Positions 44,584-52,474 of a stretch of 64,000 nucleotides of DNA are shown here, one piece after another. Location: positions 1 to 64,000 of the forward strand of contig NZ_JAJDOP010000003.1 of assembly GCF_020595095.1 (NCBI RefSeq). The letters are read 5' to 3'. The stretch is from Microvirga rosea. GTDB taxonomy: Bacteria > Pseudomonadota > Alphaproteobacteria > Rhizobiales > Beijerinckiaceae. Positions within the stretch are counted from its first letter, which is position 1. Each line of letters starts with the position of its first letter. The notes beneath the pieces are model-generated. The model did no database searches. It had not been told where the DNA came from and saw only the letters and a list, made by a program, of their open reading frames with translations. The position numbers and the translations under genes are program-made.

Positions 44584-46100
44584 CAGGGTACTCTCCTGAA
44601 AGGCAGGGATCCCAAGCCGAATTCGGGCCAGAGGGCGTCGATCCGGTCGGAAATCGCGGCGTCCATCTTGAGAACCTCGCCCCAGTCGCGATCCGTTTCG
44701 GGCGGGATCTTGTTTGTCGCGTCAATGCCAAGCTTGCCGCCAAGTCCTGCCTTTGGTGAGGCGAAATCCAGATAATCGATCGGAGTATCGGCGATCGACA
44801 GCAGATCCCGAGACGGATCTGACCGGGTCGCGACCGCCCACATCACGTCGTCCCAGGATCGAATGTCCACGTCTTCGTCGACGACGATGAGAAGCTTCGT
44901 GTAGGTGAATTGGGGAAGAAGCGACCACAGGCCAAGCATTACACGGCGTGCTTGGCCGGGATAGCGCTTGGAAATGGACACGATGGCAATTCGGTAAGAG
45001 CAGCTTTCCGGCGGCAACCACACATCCTTAACCTCCGGAAGCTGGCGCTGGAGAAGCGGCAGGAACAATTGGTTGAACGTCTCACCGATCCGGGACGGCT
45101 CGTCTGGAGCTCGTCCGGTAAACGTCGAAAGATAAACGGGATTCGGACGCGTCGTGACCGCCGTCACATGAAGAACAGGAAAATCCTCGACGGAGTTGTA
45201 GTAGCCCGTATGATCTCCGAAAGGGCCTTCCGGCGCCGTTTCGTCCGGCGAGACATAGCCTTCGATCACGATTTCCGCTTCGGCCGGCACCCGTAAAGGT
45301 ACGCTTACGCAGGGCATGAGCCTCGGACGCTGCCCGCGCAGCAGACCTGAGAAGCGAAGCTCTGACAAGTTTTCCGGGAGCGGAAGAACAGCTGAGAGAA
45401 TGGTGGCTGGGTCGGCCCCGATCACGACGGCCACTGGCATCGGTTCGCCGGTCGTCTTCCATTGATGATGATGACGAGCACCGCCCCTGTGTGCGAGCCA
45501 GCGCATGATCGCGCGGTCCCGTCCGAGGACCTGCATGCGATAGACACCGACATTGTAGTCATCCACTCCGGTTCCGTCCGGCGGACACGTGACAACCAGG
45601 GGCCAGGTGATCAGCGGAGACGGCTCTCCGGGCCAGCAAGTTTGGACTGGGAGCCTCCCAAGGTCGATGTCGCTTCCCGTCGATACCAACCGTTGCGTGC
45701 TCTTGATCTCCTTGGCACGCATGGCGAGGGCCGCCCGCGCCAGAGGAATTTTATTCCATGCGTCGGTGAGGTTCTGCGGTGGGCGCGGCTCGCGCAGTTC
45801 GGCGAGGGTCGTTCCAAGCGCGGAAAGATTATCGCGATGGACGCCAAGTCCCCAGGCGGTCCGTTCGACGGTGCCGAAGAGGTTGACGAGAACCGGCATC
45901 TCCGCGCACTGACCGTTCGGTTGAACAGGCCTTTCGAACAGCAGGGCGGGACCCTGATTCCGCAGGACGCGGCGGTGAATTTCGGTGATCTCGTGAGTGA
46001 GGGAGATCGGCTCCCAGATGCGCACGAGTTGGCCTTTCATCTCCAGAAAGGACATGAAATCGCGAAGGTCCGAGAAGGGTGGCAGATCACGGTGTGACAT
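44583..46100 (-). CDS. ubiD: UbiD-family decarboxylase
   Basis: A 505-residue prenyl-FMN-dependent decarboxylase. Cofactor and metal motifs NVGVYRMQVLG, RHHHQWK, EGPFGDHTGYY and the C-terminal GIDATNK are present. In ubiquinone synthesis UbiD decarboxylates 3-polyprenyl-4-hydroxybenzoate; the adjacent ubiX and divergent ubiTUV support that role over an aromatic-acid catabolic UbiD. The ATG 46100 follows AAGGA by 6 nt. It faces ubiT across a 115-bp region holding an FNR-type box. Confidence 0.9.
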   Translation of the reverse strand: MSHRDLPPFSDLRDFMSFLEMKGQLVRIWEPISLTHEITEIHRRVLRNQGPALLFERPVQPNGQCAEMPVLVNLFGTVERTAWGLGVHRDNLSALGTTLAELREPRPPQNLTDAWNKIPLARAALAMRAKEIKSTQRLVSTGSDIDLGRLPVQTCWPGEPSPLITWPLVVTCPPDGTGVDDYNVGVYRMQVLGRDRAIMRWLAHRGGARHHHQWKTTGEPMPVAVVIGADPATILSAVLPLPENLSELRFSGLLRGQRPRLMPCVSVPLRVPAEAEIVIEGYVSPDETAPEGPFGDHTGYYNSVEDFPVLHVTAVTTRPNPVYLSTFTGRAPDEPSRIGETFNQLFLPLLQRQLPEVKDVWLPPESCSYRIAIVSISKRYPGQARRVMLGLWSLLPQFTYTKLLIVVDEDVDIRSWDDVMWAVATRSDPSRDLLSIADTPIDYLDFASPKAGLGGKLGIDATNKIPPETDRDWGEVLKMDAAISDRIDALWPEFGLGSLPFRRVP

Positions 46101-46153
46101 TAGCGTCCTTGAGGCATGACTGACCTCGTTGAAGGAAGGAAACGCTTCCGTCT

Positions 46154-46167
46154 TTGCGCCAGCTCAA
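46154..46167. promoter_or_regulatory. FNR/NNR-type box before ubiT
   Basis: TTGCGCCAGCTCAA matches TTG-N8-CAA, the common core of FNR, DNR and NnrR sites. Its centre is about 41 bp before position 46202, and a TAAGAC near 46190 could serve as -10 element, a class II activator geometry giving a leader of about 14 nt to ubiT. The minus-strand side toward ubiD lacks a good -10. Confidence 0.65.
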
Positions 46168-46215
46168 ACTCAAGCTGAGCAGTATCGTCTAAGACAGCCC
46201 CGCAAGGAAAATCGC

Positions 46216-46779
46216 ATGACGATATCGCACACGCCTGCTGGAGCCTTCCCGCCTCTCATCACTCTCGCTCTGAGACCACTTCCGCTGCTTCCTCTTCAAC
46301 TGTTCCTGTCGGCGGTCCTTCGCCGGATCCTAGGGCAGCACCCGCGCATGTTCGAGCGTCTCGGGCCGTATGCAGGACGATCCTATGGGTTGGCTCCGTC
46401 CGATCTTCCCTTCGCATTCGTGCTTCATACGGCATCGACGGCGCCGACAATCACTGTGGTCCGCTCCTTGCCGCCAGGGCTCGACGCCAGAATTTCTGGT
46501 CCCTTCAGTGCACTGATCGGCATGGCGAACGGGAATTACGACGGTGATGCGCTGTTCTTTTCCCGAACGATCGTGGTCGAAGGGGATATCGAAGCGGTTC
46601 TTGCCCTCAGGAACGCTGTCGACGACGCGGATCTGAACATCCTGCATGAAGGAGCCGCTCTTCTGGGTCCGTTGCGACAGTTCGGAGAGATCCTTCTGAC
46701 GCGCCGCAAGTCGAGGCCTGCACCCGATGGCGGGGAGGGGCCCAGCCGAAGTGACAGGAGCGTGCGATCATGGAATTGA
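46216..46779 (+). CDS. ubiT: UbiT, SCP2-domain ubiquinone biosynthesis protein
   Basis: A 187-residue lipid-binding accessory protein of the oxygen-independent ubiquinone pathway (YhbT homologue). It has a hydrophobic N-terminal segment (PPLITLALRPLPLLPLQLFLSAVLRRIL) and an SCP2 sterol-carrier domain at about 55-160 (ISGPFSALIGMANGNYDGDALFFSRTIVVEGD). ATG 46216 is used because upstream in-frame starts would cross the FNR-type box. It overlaps ubiU by 10 bp. Confidence 0.92.
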   Translation: MTISHTPAGAFPPLITLALRPLPLLPLQLFLSAVLRRILGQHPRMFERLGPYAGRSYGLAPSDLPFAFVLHTASTAPTITVVRSLPPGLDARISGPFSALIGMANGNYDGDALFFSRTIVVEGDIEAVLALRNAVDDADLNILHEGAALLGPLRQFGEILLTRRKSRPAPDGGEGPSRSDRSVRSWN

Positions 46780-47747
46780 TCTGTCCTGCTGGAACACCGT
46801 CTTCCCTGCGTGCCGCCGTGGACGCCGGCGCTGATGCAATCTATTGCGGTTTTCGGAACGAGACGAACGCTCGTAACTTCCCAGGTTTGAATTTCAGCCC
46901 CGAGGAACTCGCAGACGGGGTCGCTTACGCGCACCGGAAGGGCGTGAAAGTGCTTGTGGCGATCAATACATTCCCGCGGGCAGGAGCCATCGAGTTGTGG
47001 CGCAGAGCGGTCGGCGACGCCCTTGGGGCCGGCGCTGATGCCCTTATCCTATGTGATATCGGCCTCATGTCCTATGCGGCAGAGCGGTATCCAGCGGCTC
47101 GCCTGCATGTCTCCGTTCAGGCCGCCGCGGCCAATGCCGACGCGATCCGCTTTTATATGGAGCGATTCAACGCAAAGCGGGTGGTGTTACCACGCGTCCT
47201 GAGCGTTTCCGAGATTGCAGCAATCGTGCGTGAGGCCGGCTGCGAGGTGGAGGTGTTTGTTTTCGGAGGGCTCTGTGTCATGGCGGAAGGCCGGTGCTCG
47301 CTCTCGTCCTATGCGACAGGTCTGTCCCCAAACATGAACGGTGTCTGCTCGCCCGCCAGTCACGTTGCCTATGAGGAAAAAGGCGGCGCTGTCGTCTCTC
47401 GTCTCGGCGATTTCACCATCAATAAGTTCGGCAAAGAAGAACCCGCCGCCTACCCGACGCTCTGCAAGGGCCGTTTTAGAACCGAAATTTCGACTGGTTA
47501 CATCTTCGAAGATCCTGTCAGCCTCGATGCCGCGACGCTTTTGCCGAGCCTTCGCAAGGCAGGGGTGACAGCTCTGAAGATCGAAGGGCGGCAGCGGAGC
47601 CGCGCTTATATAGAGAATGTGGTGCGTTCGTTTCGCGAGGCCTTGGCTGCCTTGGAAAACGAACAGCCGATCTCGGAACGGATGCTTGAGGCGATCAGCG
47701 AAGGGCAAAGCAACACCCTCGGCGCCTACCGCAAGACTTGGCGTTGA
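46770..47747 (+). CDS. ubiU: UbiU, U32-family anaerobic ubiquinone hydroxylase subunit
   Basis: A 325-residue U32-type protein that with UbiV carries out oxygen-independent ring hydroxylation in ubiquinone synthesis. The four [4Fe-4S] ligands are Cys169, Cys176, Cys193 and Cys232, the same numbering as the E. coli protein, in GGLCVMAEGRC, NGVCSPA and TLCKGRF. Presence beside ubiT and ubiV confirms UbiU over other U32 peptidase-like proteins such as RlhA. Followed by ubiV after 16 bp. Confidence 0.95.
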   Translation: MELICPAGTPSSLRAAVDAGADAIYCGFRNETNARNFPGLNFSPEELADGVAYAHRKGVKVLVAINTFPRAGAIELWRRAVGDALGAGADALILCDIGLMSYAAERYPAARLHVSVQAAAANADAIRFYMERFNAKRVVLPRVLSVSEIAAIVREAGCEVEVFVFGGLCVMAEGRCSLSSYATGLSPNMNGVCSPASHVAYEEKGGAVVSRLGDFTINKFGKEEPAAYPTLCKGRFRTEISTGYIFEDPVSLDAATLLPSLRKAGVTALKIEGRQRSRAYIENVVRSFREALAALENEQPISERMLEAISEGQSNTLGAYRKTWR

Positions 47748-47763
47748 ACCGGAGAAAGCCAAC

Positions 47764-48666
47764 ATGAAGCTGACCCTCGGCCCGGTGTTGTATAACTGGG
47801 AGCCAGATGTCTGGCGGGATTTCTATTTTAGGATCGCCGACGAGGCTCCGATCGATACCGTCTGTGTCGGTGAGGTTGTGTGCTCGAAACGCCTGCCTTT
47901 TTATCAGGATCTGATACCGGAGGTCATCGACCGGCTCATCGCTTCCGGGAAGGATGTGATGCTGAGTTCACTGGCTCTCGTCACTTTGGAGAGGGAGCGG
48001 AAGCAGACTGCGTCCCTGGCGAAGGGATCGGATATCGTCGTCGAGGTTAACGATATTACGGCCCTGAAGCATGTTGCAGGACGTGCCCATGCCATCGGCC
48101 CTTATGTCAATGTCTATAACGAGACGACACTGGCCTGGTTGGTACGGAATGGGGCTTTGCGGGTTTGTCTGCCGCCGGAACTTCCCGCATCGTCTATAGC
48201 GACTTTGGCCAAGGCCTGTTCCGACGTGGAAATCGAGGTCTGGTCGTTCGGACGTGTTCCGTTGGCGATTTCCGCGCGCTGCTATCACGCTCGTCTCCAT
48301 AAACTGACAAAGGACAATTGTCAGTTCGTCTGCGGCAAGGATCCCGATGGATTGTCGGCCGACACTTTGGATCAACAGGCGTTCTTGACGGTAAATGGTG
48401 TGCAGACGCTGTCTGCGAGCTACGTCAGCCTCATCGAAAACCTTTCCGACCTCGCATCCATGGGTGTCAGGTCATGCCGCATCTCGCCACAGACTTGCGA
48501 TATGGTTGCTGTCTCGCGCACCTTTCGTCAGGCTGCGGACGGAGCACTCGACCCTCAAGAGGGTCGGCGTTCCTTGGATCTGATCTGCGAGGGTATCCCT
48601 TTCTCCAACGGCTTCTTCAATGGGAGCGCCGGCGTCAGGTATCGCATCGCCAATGTTCTCAGATAG
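47764..48666 (+). CDS. ubiV: UbiV, U32-family partner of UbiU
   Basis: A 300-residue U32 protein that forms a heterodimer with UbiU. Four cluster ligands can be placed: Cys40 (GEVVCSKR) and Cys173, Cys186, Cys190 (ISARCYHAR, DNCQFVCGKD), the same 13- and 4-residue spacing as in E. coli UbiV. ATG 47764 lies just after a GGAG and sets the family length; a longer frame would run inside ubiU. Confidence 0.95.
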   Translation: MKLTLGPVLYNWEPDVWRDFYFRIADEAPIDTVCVGEVVCSKRLPFYQDLIPEVIDRLIASGKDVMLSSLALVTLERERKQTASLAKGSDIVVEVNDITALKHVAGRAHAIGPYVNVYNETTLAWLVRNGALRVCLPPELPASSIATLAKACSDVEIEVWSFGRVPLAISARCYHARLHKLTKDNCQFVCGKDPDGLSADTLDQQAFLTVNGVQTLSASYVSLIENLSDLASMGVRSCRISPQTCDMVAVSRTFRQAADGALDPQEGRRSLDLICEGIPFSNGFFNGSAGVRYRIANVLR

Positions 48667-48690
48667 CCGGAGAAATTCCTGAGACTCTCT

Positions 48691-48704
48691 TTGTGCTGGC
48701 GCAA
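48691..48704. promoter_or_regulatory. FNR/NNR-type box before the DUF6455 gene
   Basis: TTGTGCTGGCGCAA fits TTG-N8-CAA, with the right half CGCAA as in NnrR/NNR consensus sites. It lies in the 90-bp gap after ubiV, 53 bp before the next start codon, so the gene probably has its own low-oxygen or NO-activated promoter inside the ubi-nos region. Confidence 0.6.
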
Positions 48705-48756
48705 CGTTGCATTGGAGGATTGTGCCAACATCATTACAAACCACGGAGATTCTTCC

Positions 48757-49128
48757 ATGGGTATGATGAACGCAATTGCGAATTGGCGAGCCGTACGAAC
48801 CGCGGAACGGGAGCTCGCAGGCCTCGATCCGGAGGAGTTGCGAATTCTTGCAGAGGATGTCGGACTTTCCGTTGACCGTTTGAGCCAGCTGACGGAGCAT
48901 GGCGTCAAAGGCGCGGATGAGTTGCCGCTTCTCATGCAGGCTTTAGGCATCGATCCTCAAACGACTTCTCGTATGTATCCTGACGTCATGCGTGATATGA
49001 GGATCGTTTGCTCCAGCTGCCAAGCTGCGAGCCATTGCCGACGCGCCATTGAATCCGGTTGGGCGCCCGTCGTACAGCGTTACTGCCCGAACGCAGTTAC
49101 CATCAAGGCGCTCTTGGAGGAGAAATAG
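48757..49128 (+). CDS. DUF6455 cysteine-motif protein
   Basis: A 123-residue protein with a DUF1127-like basic N-terminus (IANWRAVRTAERELAGLDPEEL) and a C-terminal DUF6455 domain: MRIVCSSCQAASHCRRAIESG and QRYCPNAVTIKAL supply four Cys (CxxC, C, C), able to bind a metal or Fe-S cluster. Function unknown. ATG 48757 follows GGAG by 9 nt. Its FNR/NNR-type box and position between ubiV and the nos operon suggest a role in anaerobic or denitrifying growth. It converges on nosX with only 11 bp between stops. Confidence 0.8.
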   Translation: MGMMNAIANWRAVRTAERELAGLDPEELRILAEDVGLSVDRLSQLTEHGVKGADELPLLMQALGIDPQTTSRMYPDVMRDMRIVCSSCQAASHCRRAIESGWAPVVQRYCPNAVTIKALLEEK

Positions 49129-49139
49129 TCCTTCCAAGC

Positions 49140-50201
49140 CTAAGCCGTGATCACACGTCTTTGCCCTTCAGACGTCGTCAAGTGGACATCGCCTTTGCCG
49201 ATCTTGCCGACAATGGCGCGAATATCCGCCTCCGGGAGAAGGCTGAACGCCGTCGACAGTGCATCAGCCGCCGTGGCGGTAGGCATCCGGACGGTCACGC
49301 TCCGATACAACGTGGACGAAGTGCCGGTGCGTGGATCAAGGAGATGGTTGAAGCTGCCGGCAGGATCGAACCGAAAGCCGTATGCTCCGGACGTCGCCAC
49401 GGCCTGATCGATGGTTTCCAGCGTTTCACTGATCTTTTCCGGCTGGCTGGGATCAGTGAGGCCGACCTGCCAGGGCGTTCCGTCGGGCCGGGCATCAAGC
49501 GCTCGGGTCTCGCCCATATCGATCAGGCTGTTGGAGATCCCGTTCGCACGCAGGATGTCGACGACGCGATCCGTAGCGTAGCCTTGTGCAATACCGTTGA
49601 ACGTCAGGCTCATGCCACGCTGTCTGAACGCGATCCGGTTTTCATCGAACAGGACGCCGCCAAAGCCGGTCTGCCCGAGTGCCTTGCGGATCATTGCCTC
49701 AGGAGGGCCGTTCGGATCTGCGGATGGTTTCGAGAAGTGATCACGGTATAGCACCCAAAGAGCCTGTACGGTCGGGTCGAAAGCACCGCCTGTCAGTTCA
49801 GAGTAACGGTGGCATTCAGACAGAAGCGCTACGAGTTCCGGGGGAGGCGCAACAAGCGTGCTTTGACGATTGAGAGCGGAAAGAACCGAGTCTTCCCTAT
49901 AGAGGCTGAAGATCTGTTCCAGGCGACGCACTTCTGCGAGTGAACGCTCGATCAGACGTTCCGCGGTCGTCCGATCATGATGATGGATCTGCATGGTGGC
50001 GAGCGCACCCATCGCGTGACCCTGCCAGGTGACGAGATGCGCCTCCGCCTTCGCGCGATGGCCAAATGAAATGAGACTCAATCCGGCTGCGGCTGCCGAG
50101 ATCCCGATAATGCGCCTGCGGGTGAGGAGAGGGGACATCACGAGGCTTTCAATGGGCGTGATTTTGCTGGGACGGGGCTTGATCATGCTGCCCGGCTGCA
50201 C
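49140..50201 (-). CDS. nosX: NosX, ApbE-type FAD:protein FMN transferase
   Basis: A 353-residue exported flavin transferase that attaches FMN to NosR. The Tat signal is LTRRRIIGISAAAAGLSLISF after an unusually long 27-residue n-region. ApbE motifs: ATMQIHHHDRTTAERLI, SELTGGAFDPTVQALW, FNGIAQGYATDRVVD, LIDMGETRALDA and TATAADALSTAF. GTG 50201 is used because GGAGGA lies 5 nt upstream, although this overlaps nosL by 53 bp; ATG 50138 after the nosL stop would shorten the n-region to 6 residues and is a fair alternative. Last gene of the nos operon. Confidence 0.92.
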   Translation of the reverse strand: MQPGSMIKPRPSKITPIESLVMSPLLTRRRIIGISAAAAGLSLISFGHRAKAEAHLVTWQGHAMGALATMQIHHHDRTTAERLIERSLAEVRRLEQIFSLYREDSVLSALNRQSTLVAPPPELVALLSECHRYSELTGGAFDPTVQALWVLYRDHFSKPSADPNGPPEAMIRKALGQTGFGGVLFDENRIAFRQRGMSLTFNGIAQGYATDRVVDILRANGISNSLIDMGETRALDARPDGTPWQVGLTDPSQPEKISETLETIDQAVATSGAYGFRFDPAGSFNHLLDPRTGTSSTLYRSVTVRMPTATAADALSTAFSLLPEADIRAIVGKIGKGDVHLTTSEGQRRVITA

Positions 50202-50730
50202 CTTGCTCCTCCACGGAACTAGTCGTCTCTCCAGCCCCTAGAATGTAGTCTCGCGGCATCCCTTCGAAGGTGACGATGCGCCCGCCATTCTCGACTGCGA
50301 ACTTCTCTGCGGCCGCCTTCTCAGAGAAAGGCACGGCTTCCTCGGCTCCCATGCCGCTTTTTACGCGACTTCCGATTACAAATGACGCCTGTCGCGCATC
50401 GACCCAGTTCGTTGTCCCGGGCTCATTCCAAGATGGCGCCTTGGCCATGTCTGAAACATAGATCGCGCGGATGTCCTTTGGCTCTTCGGGAAGCATGGTG
50501 AAGGAAATCGCGTCCCTCGCGGACGAGAACCAGACTGGATCCTTTCGGCTTGCGAGAATGATCTGACCTTTCGGGCCTGCATGCTCGAGAACATTCATGC
50601 CGCAGTAATGACCGATAGCTGCGGCGGTCAGCACTTTCGGAAGTGGAACGGGCTCCGCGGTTCTCATGTCGTTGCAGCCTGCCAACGCCAGCATGCCCGC
50701 CAGCACCGTCACGAATGTGATCTTCATCAT
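50149..50730 (-). CDS. nosL: NosL, copper-chaperone lipoprotein
   Basis: A 193-residue lipoprotein with lipobox LALAGC (lipidated Cys19) delivering Cu(I) for the CuZ centre of NosZ. The family copper site GHYCGMNVLEH is present, with DARQASFVIGSRVKSGMG later. The C-terminal 30 residues are Gln/His-rich (QHDQAPSQQNHAH) and might add metal binding. Overlaps nosY by 4 bp. Confidence 0.94.
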   Translation of the reverse strand: MMKITFVTVLAGMLALAGCNDMRTAEPVPLPKVLTAAAIGHYCGMNVLEHAGPKGQIILASRKDPVWFSSARDAISFTMLPEEPKDIRAIYVSDMAKAPSWNEPGTTNWVDARQASFVIGSRVKSGMGAEEAVPFSEKAAAEKFAVENGGRIVTFEGMPRDYILGAGETTSSVEEQGAAGQHDQAPSQQNHAH

Positions 50731-51557
50731 AATTCCCTCCTGGAGAAGGCGAATGTTGCGAGGCTGAGCGGGATGACGACCCAGACAAACAATGCGGTGA
50801 GAAGGGTGGGCGACGTTAAGGTCGCGTTCTGTGCGACTCCGGCCATTCCAGAGAAGGAGCTGATATTCGCAAAGCCTGTCAGATTGAATAGGCGATACGC
50901 GTCTGTCGGATTGAACAGGAGCAGGCCGTTGAGTACTCCGCCAGAGATGGTTTGGCCTTGATCGACGACCAGAAGGCCGAGGAGCGCCATATCATAGATC
51001 AGAACGAAGACGAGCCAGATGCCGATGGCGATCCCGCCGGCGGTGCCGCGCTCCCGAACGAGAGAACTTACCAAATAGCCGACCGCAAGGAAAATGGAGC
51101 CGAGCAGCACCGACGATGCAATCATCGATGCAAAAGCTATCCAGCTTTCCAGGTCGATGGTGACACCGGTCGCCATAAGGGCTCCTGCTGCGGCACCGTA
51201 ACCGAGCAGCGTCGCAAATGCGAGGATGGACAGGTGCCCGACGAATTTGCCGATCAACACCTGCCACCGTGCAACTGGATAGCTCAGGAGCAACAGCATG
51301 GTGCCACGCTCCATTTCCCCCACAATGGCGTCGTGAGAGATCAGCAAGGCGATCAGAGGAAGCAGGAAGATCGTCAGACTCGAAAGGCTGACAATCACGA
51401 CATCAAGCGCTCGGACGCCAACATTGCCTGTCGGTGCGCTCCCGAGGAAGGTGAGAGAGAGGGCAAGGGCCGCAAGAAGCAAAGTGGTGGCGAGAACCCA
51501 GCGGTTACGCAGCCCTTCTTGGATCTCCTTGCGGGCGACAATCAGAATATTCCTCAC
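50727..51557 (-). CDS. nosY: NosY, nitrous oxide reductase maturation permease
   Basis: A 276-residue ABC-2 type permease with six helices (first WVLATTLLLAALALSLTFLG). With NosF and NosD it forms the NosDFY machine required to assemble the CuZ site. NosF overlaps upstream by 4 bp. Confidence 0.94.
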   Translation of the reverse strand: MRNILIVARKEIQEGLRNRWVLATTLLLAALALSLTFLGSAPTGNVGVRALDVVIVSLSSLTIFLLPLIALLISHDAIVGEMERGTMLLLLSYPVARWQVLIGKFVGHLSILAFATLLGYGAAAGALMATGVTIDLESWIAFASMIASSVLLGSIFLAVGYLVSSLVRERGTAGGIAIGIWLVFVLIYDMALLGLLVVDQGQTISGGVLNGLLLFNPTDAYRLFNLTGFANISSFSGMAGVAQNATLTSPTLLTALFVWVVIPLSLATFAFSRREL

Positions 51558-52474
51558 CGTGCCGTCTCCTGGGTGAGAAGAAAATGAGCATAGAGCTCGT
51601 CCAGACTCGGCGGAATCACGTCGAGGTCGTCGATCGGGGAGCCCAGCCCGACGGCCTGCCGCAAGACATCGATTTTTTGCTCCGGTGCGACGTTGACTTC
51701 AACCATGTTGCGGTCGACCTGGCGCAGGTCGCCGATTGGCCTGAGCCATTTCGGGATATCGGGAATCCCAGGGGCCGAGAACTTCAGCCGTAGGCGGGTC
51801 GGCAGTTGGGCGATGCGGCGCAATTCATCCAGGGTTCCATCGGCGACTTTGATCCCGCGATTCATGATGACGACGCGGCTGGCACGCTCTTCCAGTTCGG
51901 TCAAGGCGTGGGAGGACAAGAGAACAGTTGCGCCGTGACTGCGGAGTTCCTCGATAATCTCGTAGAAACTCTGACGCAGGGCCGGATCCAGCCCGGTCGT
52001 GGGTTCATCGAGCAAGAGAACCCTTGGTTCGCCCAAGAGTGCTTGGGCAAGGCCAAGACGTTGGCGCATGCCTTTCGAATACGTTCCAACCCGTCGGTTC
52101 GCGGCATGGGTCAGGCCGACCCGATCAAGAAGTGGCGGCACCGCTCGCATCGACTGGCGCTTGAGGCGCGCATAGAATGCGAGCGTTTCCTGCCCTGTCA
52201 GAGCCCCATTGAAAGAAACATTTTCCGGCAGATATCCCAGTTGCCGCCGAGCTCGGAATTCCCCCGCTGCGGGATCGTCGCCGAGGACCGTGATACTGCC
52301 GCTGGTTGGTCTGATCAGACCTAGCATCAGCTTCATGAGGGTCGTCTTGCCGGCGCCGTTGTGGCCGACCAGAGCAACAGTCTCGCCTTCGGGCAGGCTG
52401 AAAGAGACTTCGCGGACTGCGTCAACCTTGCTGAAACGCTTGGAGACGCGGCGAACTTCGAGTGTACCCGTCAT
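51554..52474 (-). CDS. nosF: NosF, maturation ABC ATPase
   Basis: A 306-residue cytoplasmic ATPase with Walker A GHNGAGKTTLMKLMLG, signature YSKGMRQRLGLAQA (a YSKGM variant usual in NosF) and Walker B VLLLDEPTTGLD. It drives NosDFY; overlaps nosD and nosY by 4 bp each. Confidence 0.95.
   Translation of the reverse strand: MTGTLEVRRVSKRFSKVDAVREVSFSLPEGETVALVGHNGAGKTTLMKLMLGLIRPTSGSITVLGDDPAAGEFRARRQLGYLPENVSFNGALTGQETLAFYARLKRQSMRAVPPLLDRVGLTHAANRRVGTYSKGMRQRLGLAQALLGEPRVLLLDEPTTGLDPALRQSFYEIIEELRSHGATVLLSSHALTELEERASRVVIMNRGIKVADGTLDELRRIAQLPTRLRLKFSAPGIPDIPKWLRPIGDLRQVDRNMVEVNVAPEQKIDVLRQAVGLGSPIDDLDVIPPSLDELYAHFLLTQETAR

Noticed and set aside
44583..46100. UbiD-family protein as an aromatic-acid catabolic decarboxylase
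   Set aside because: No aromatic catabolic genes nearby; ubiX overlap and divergent ubiTUV favour ubiquinone synthesis. Not formally excluded.
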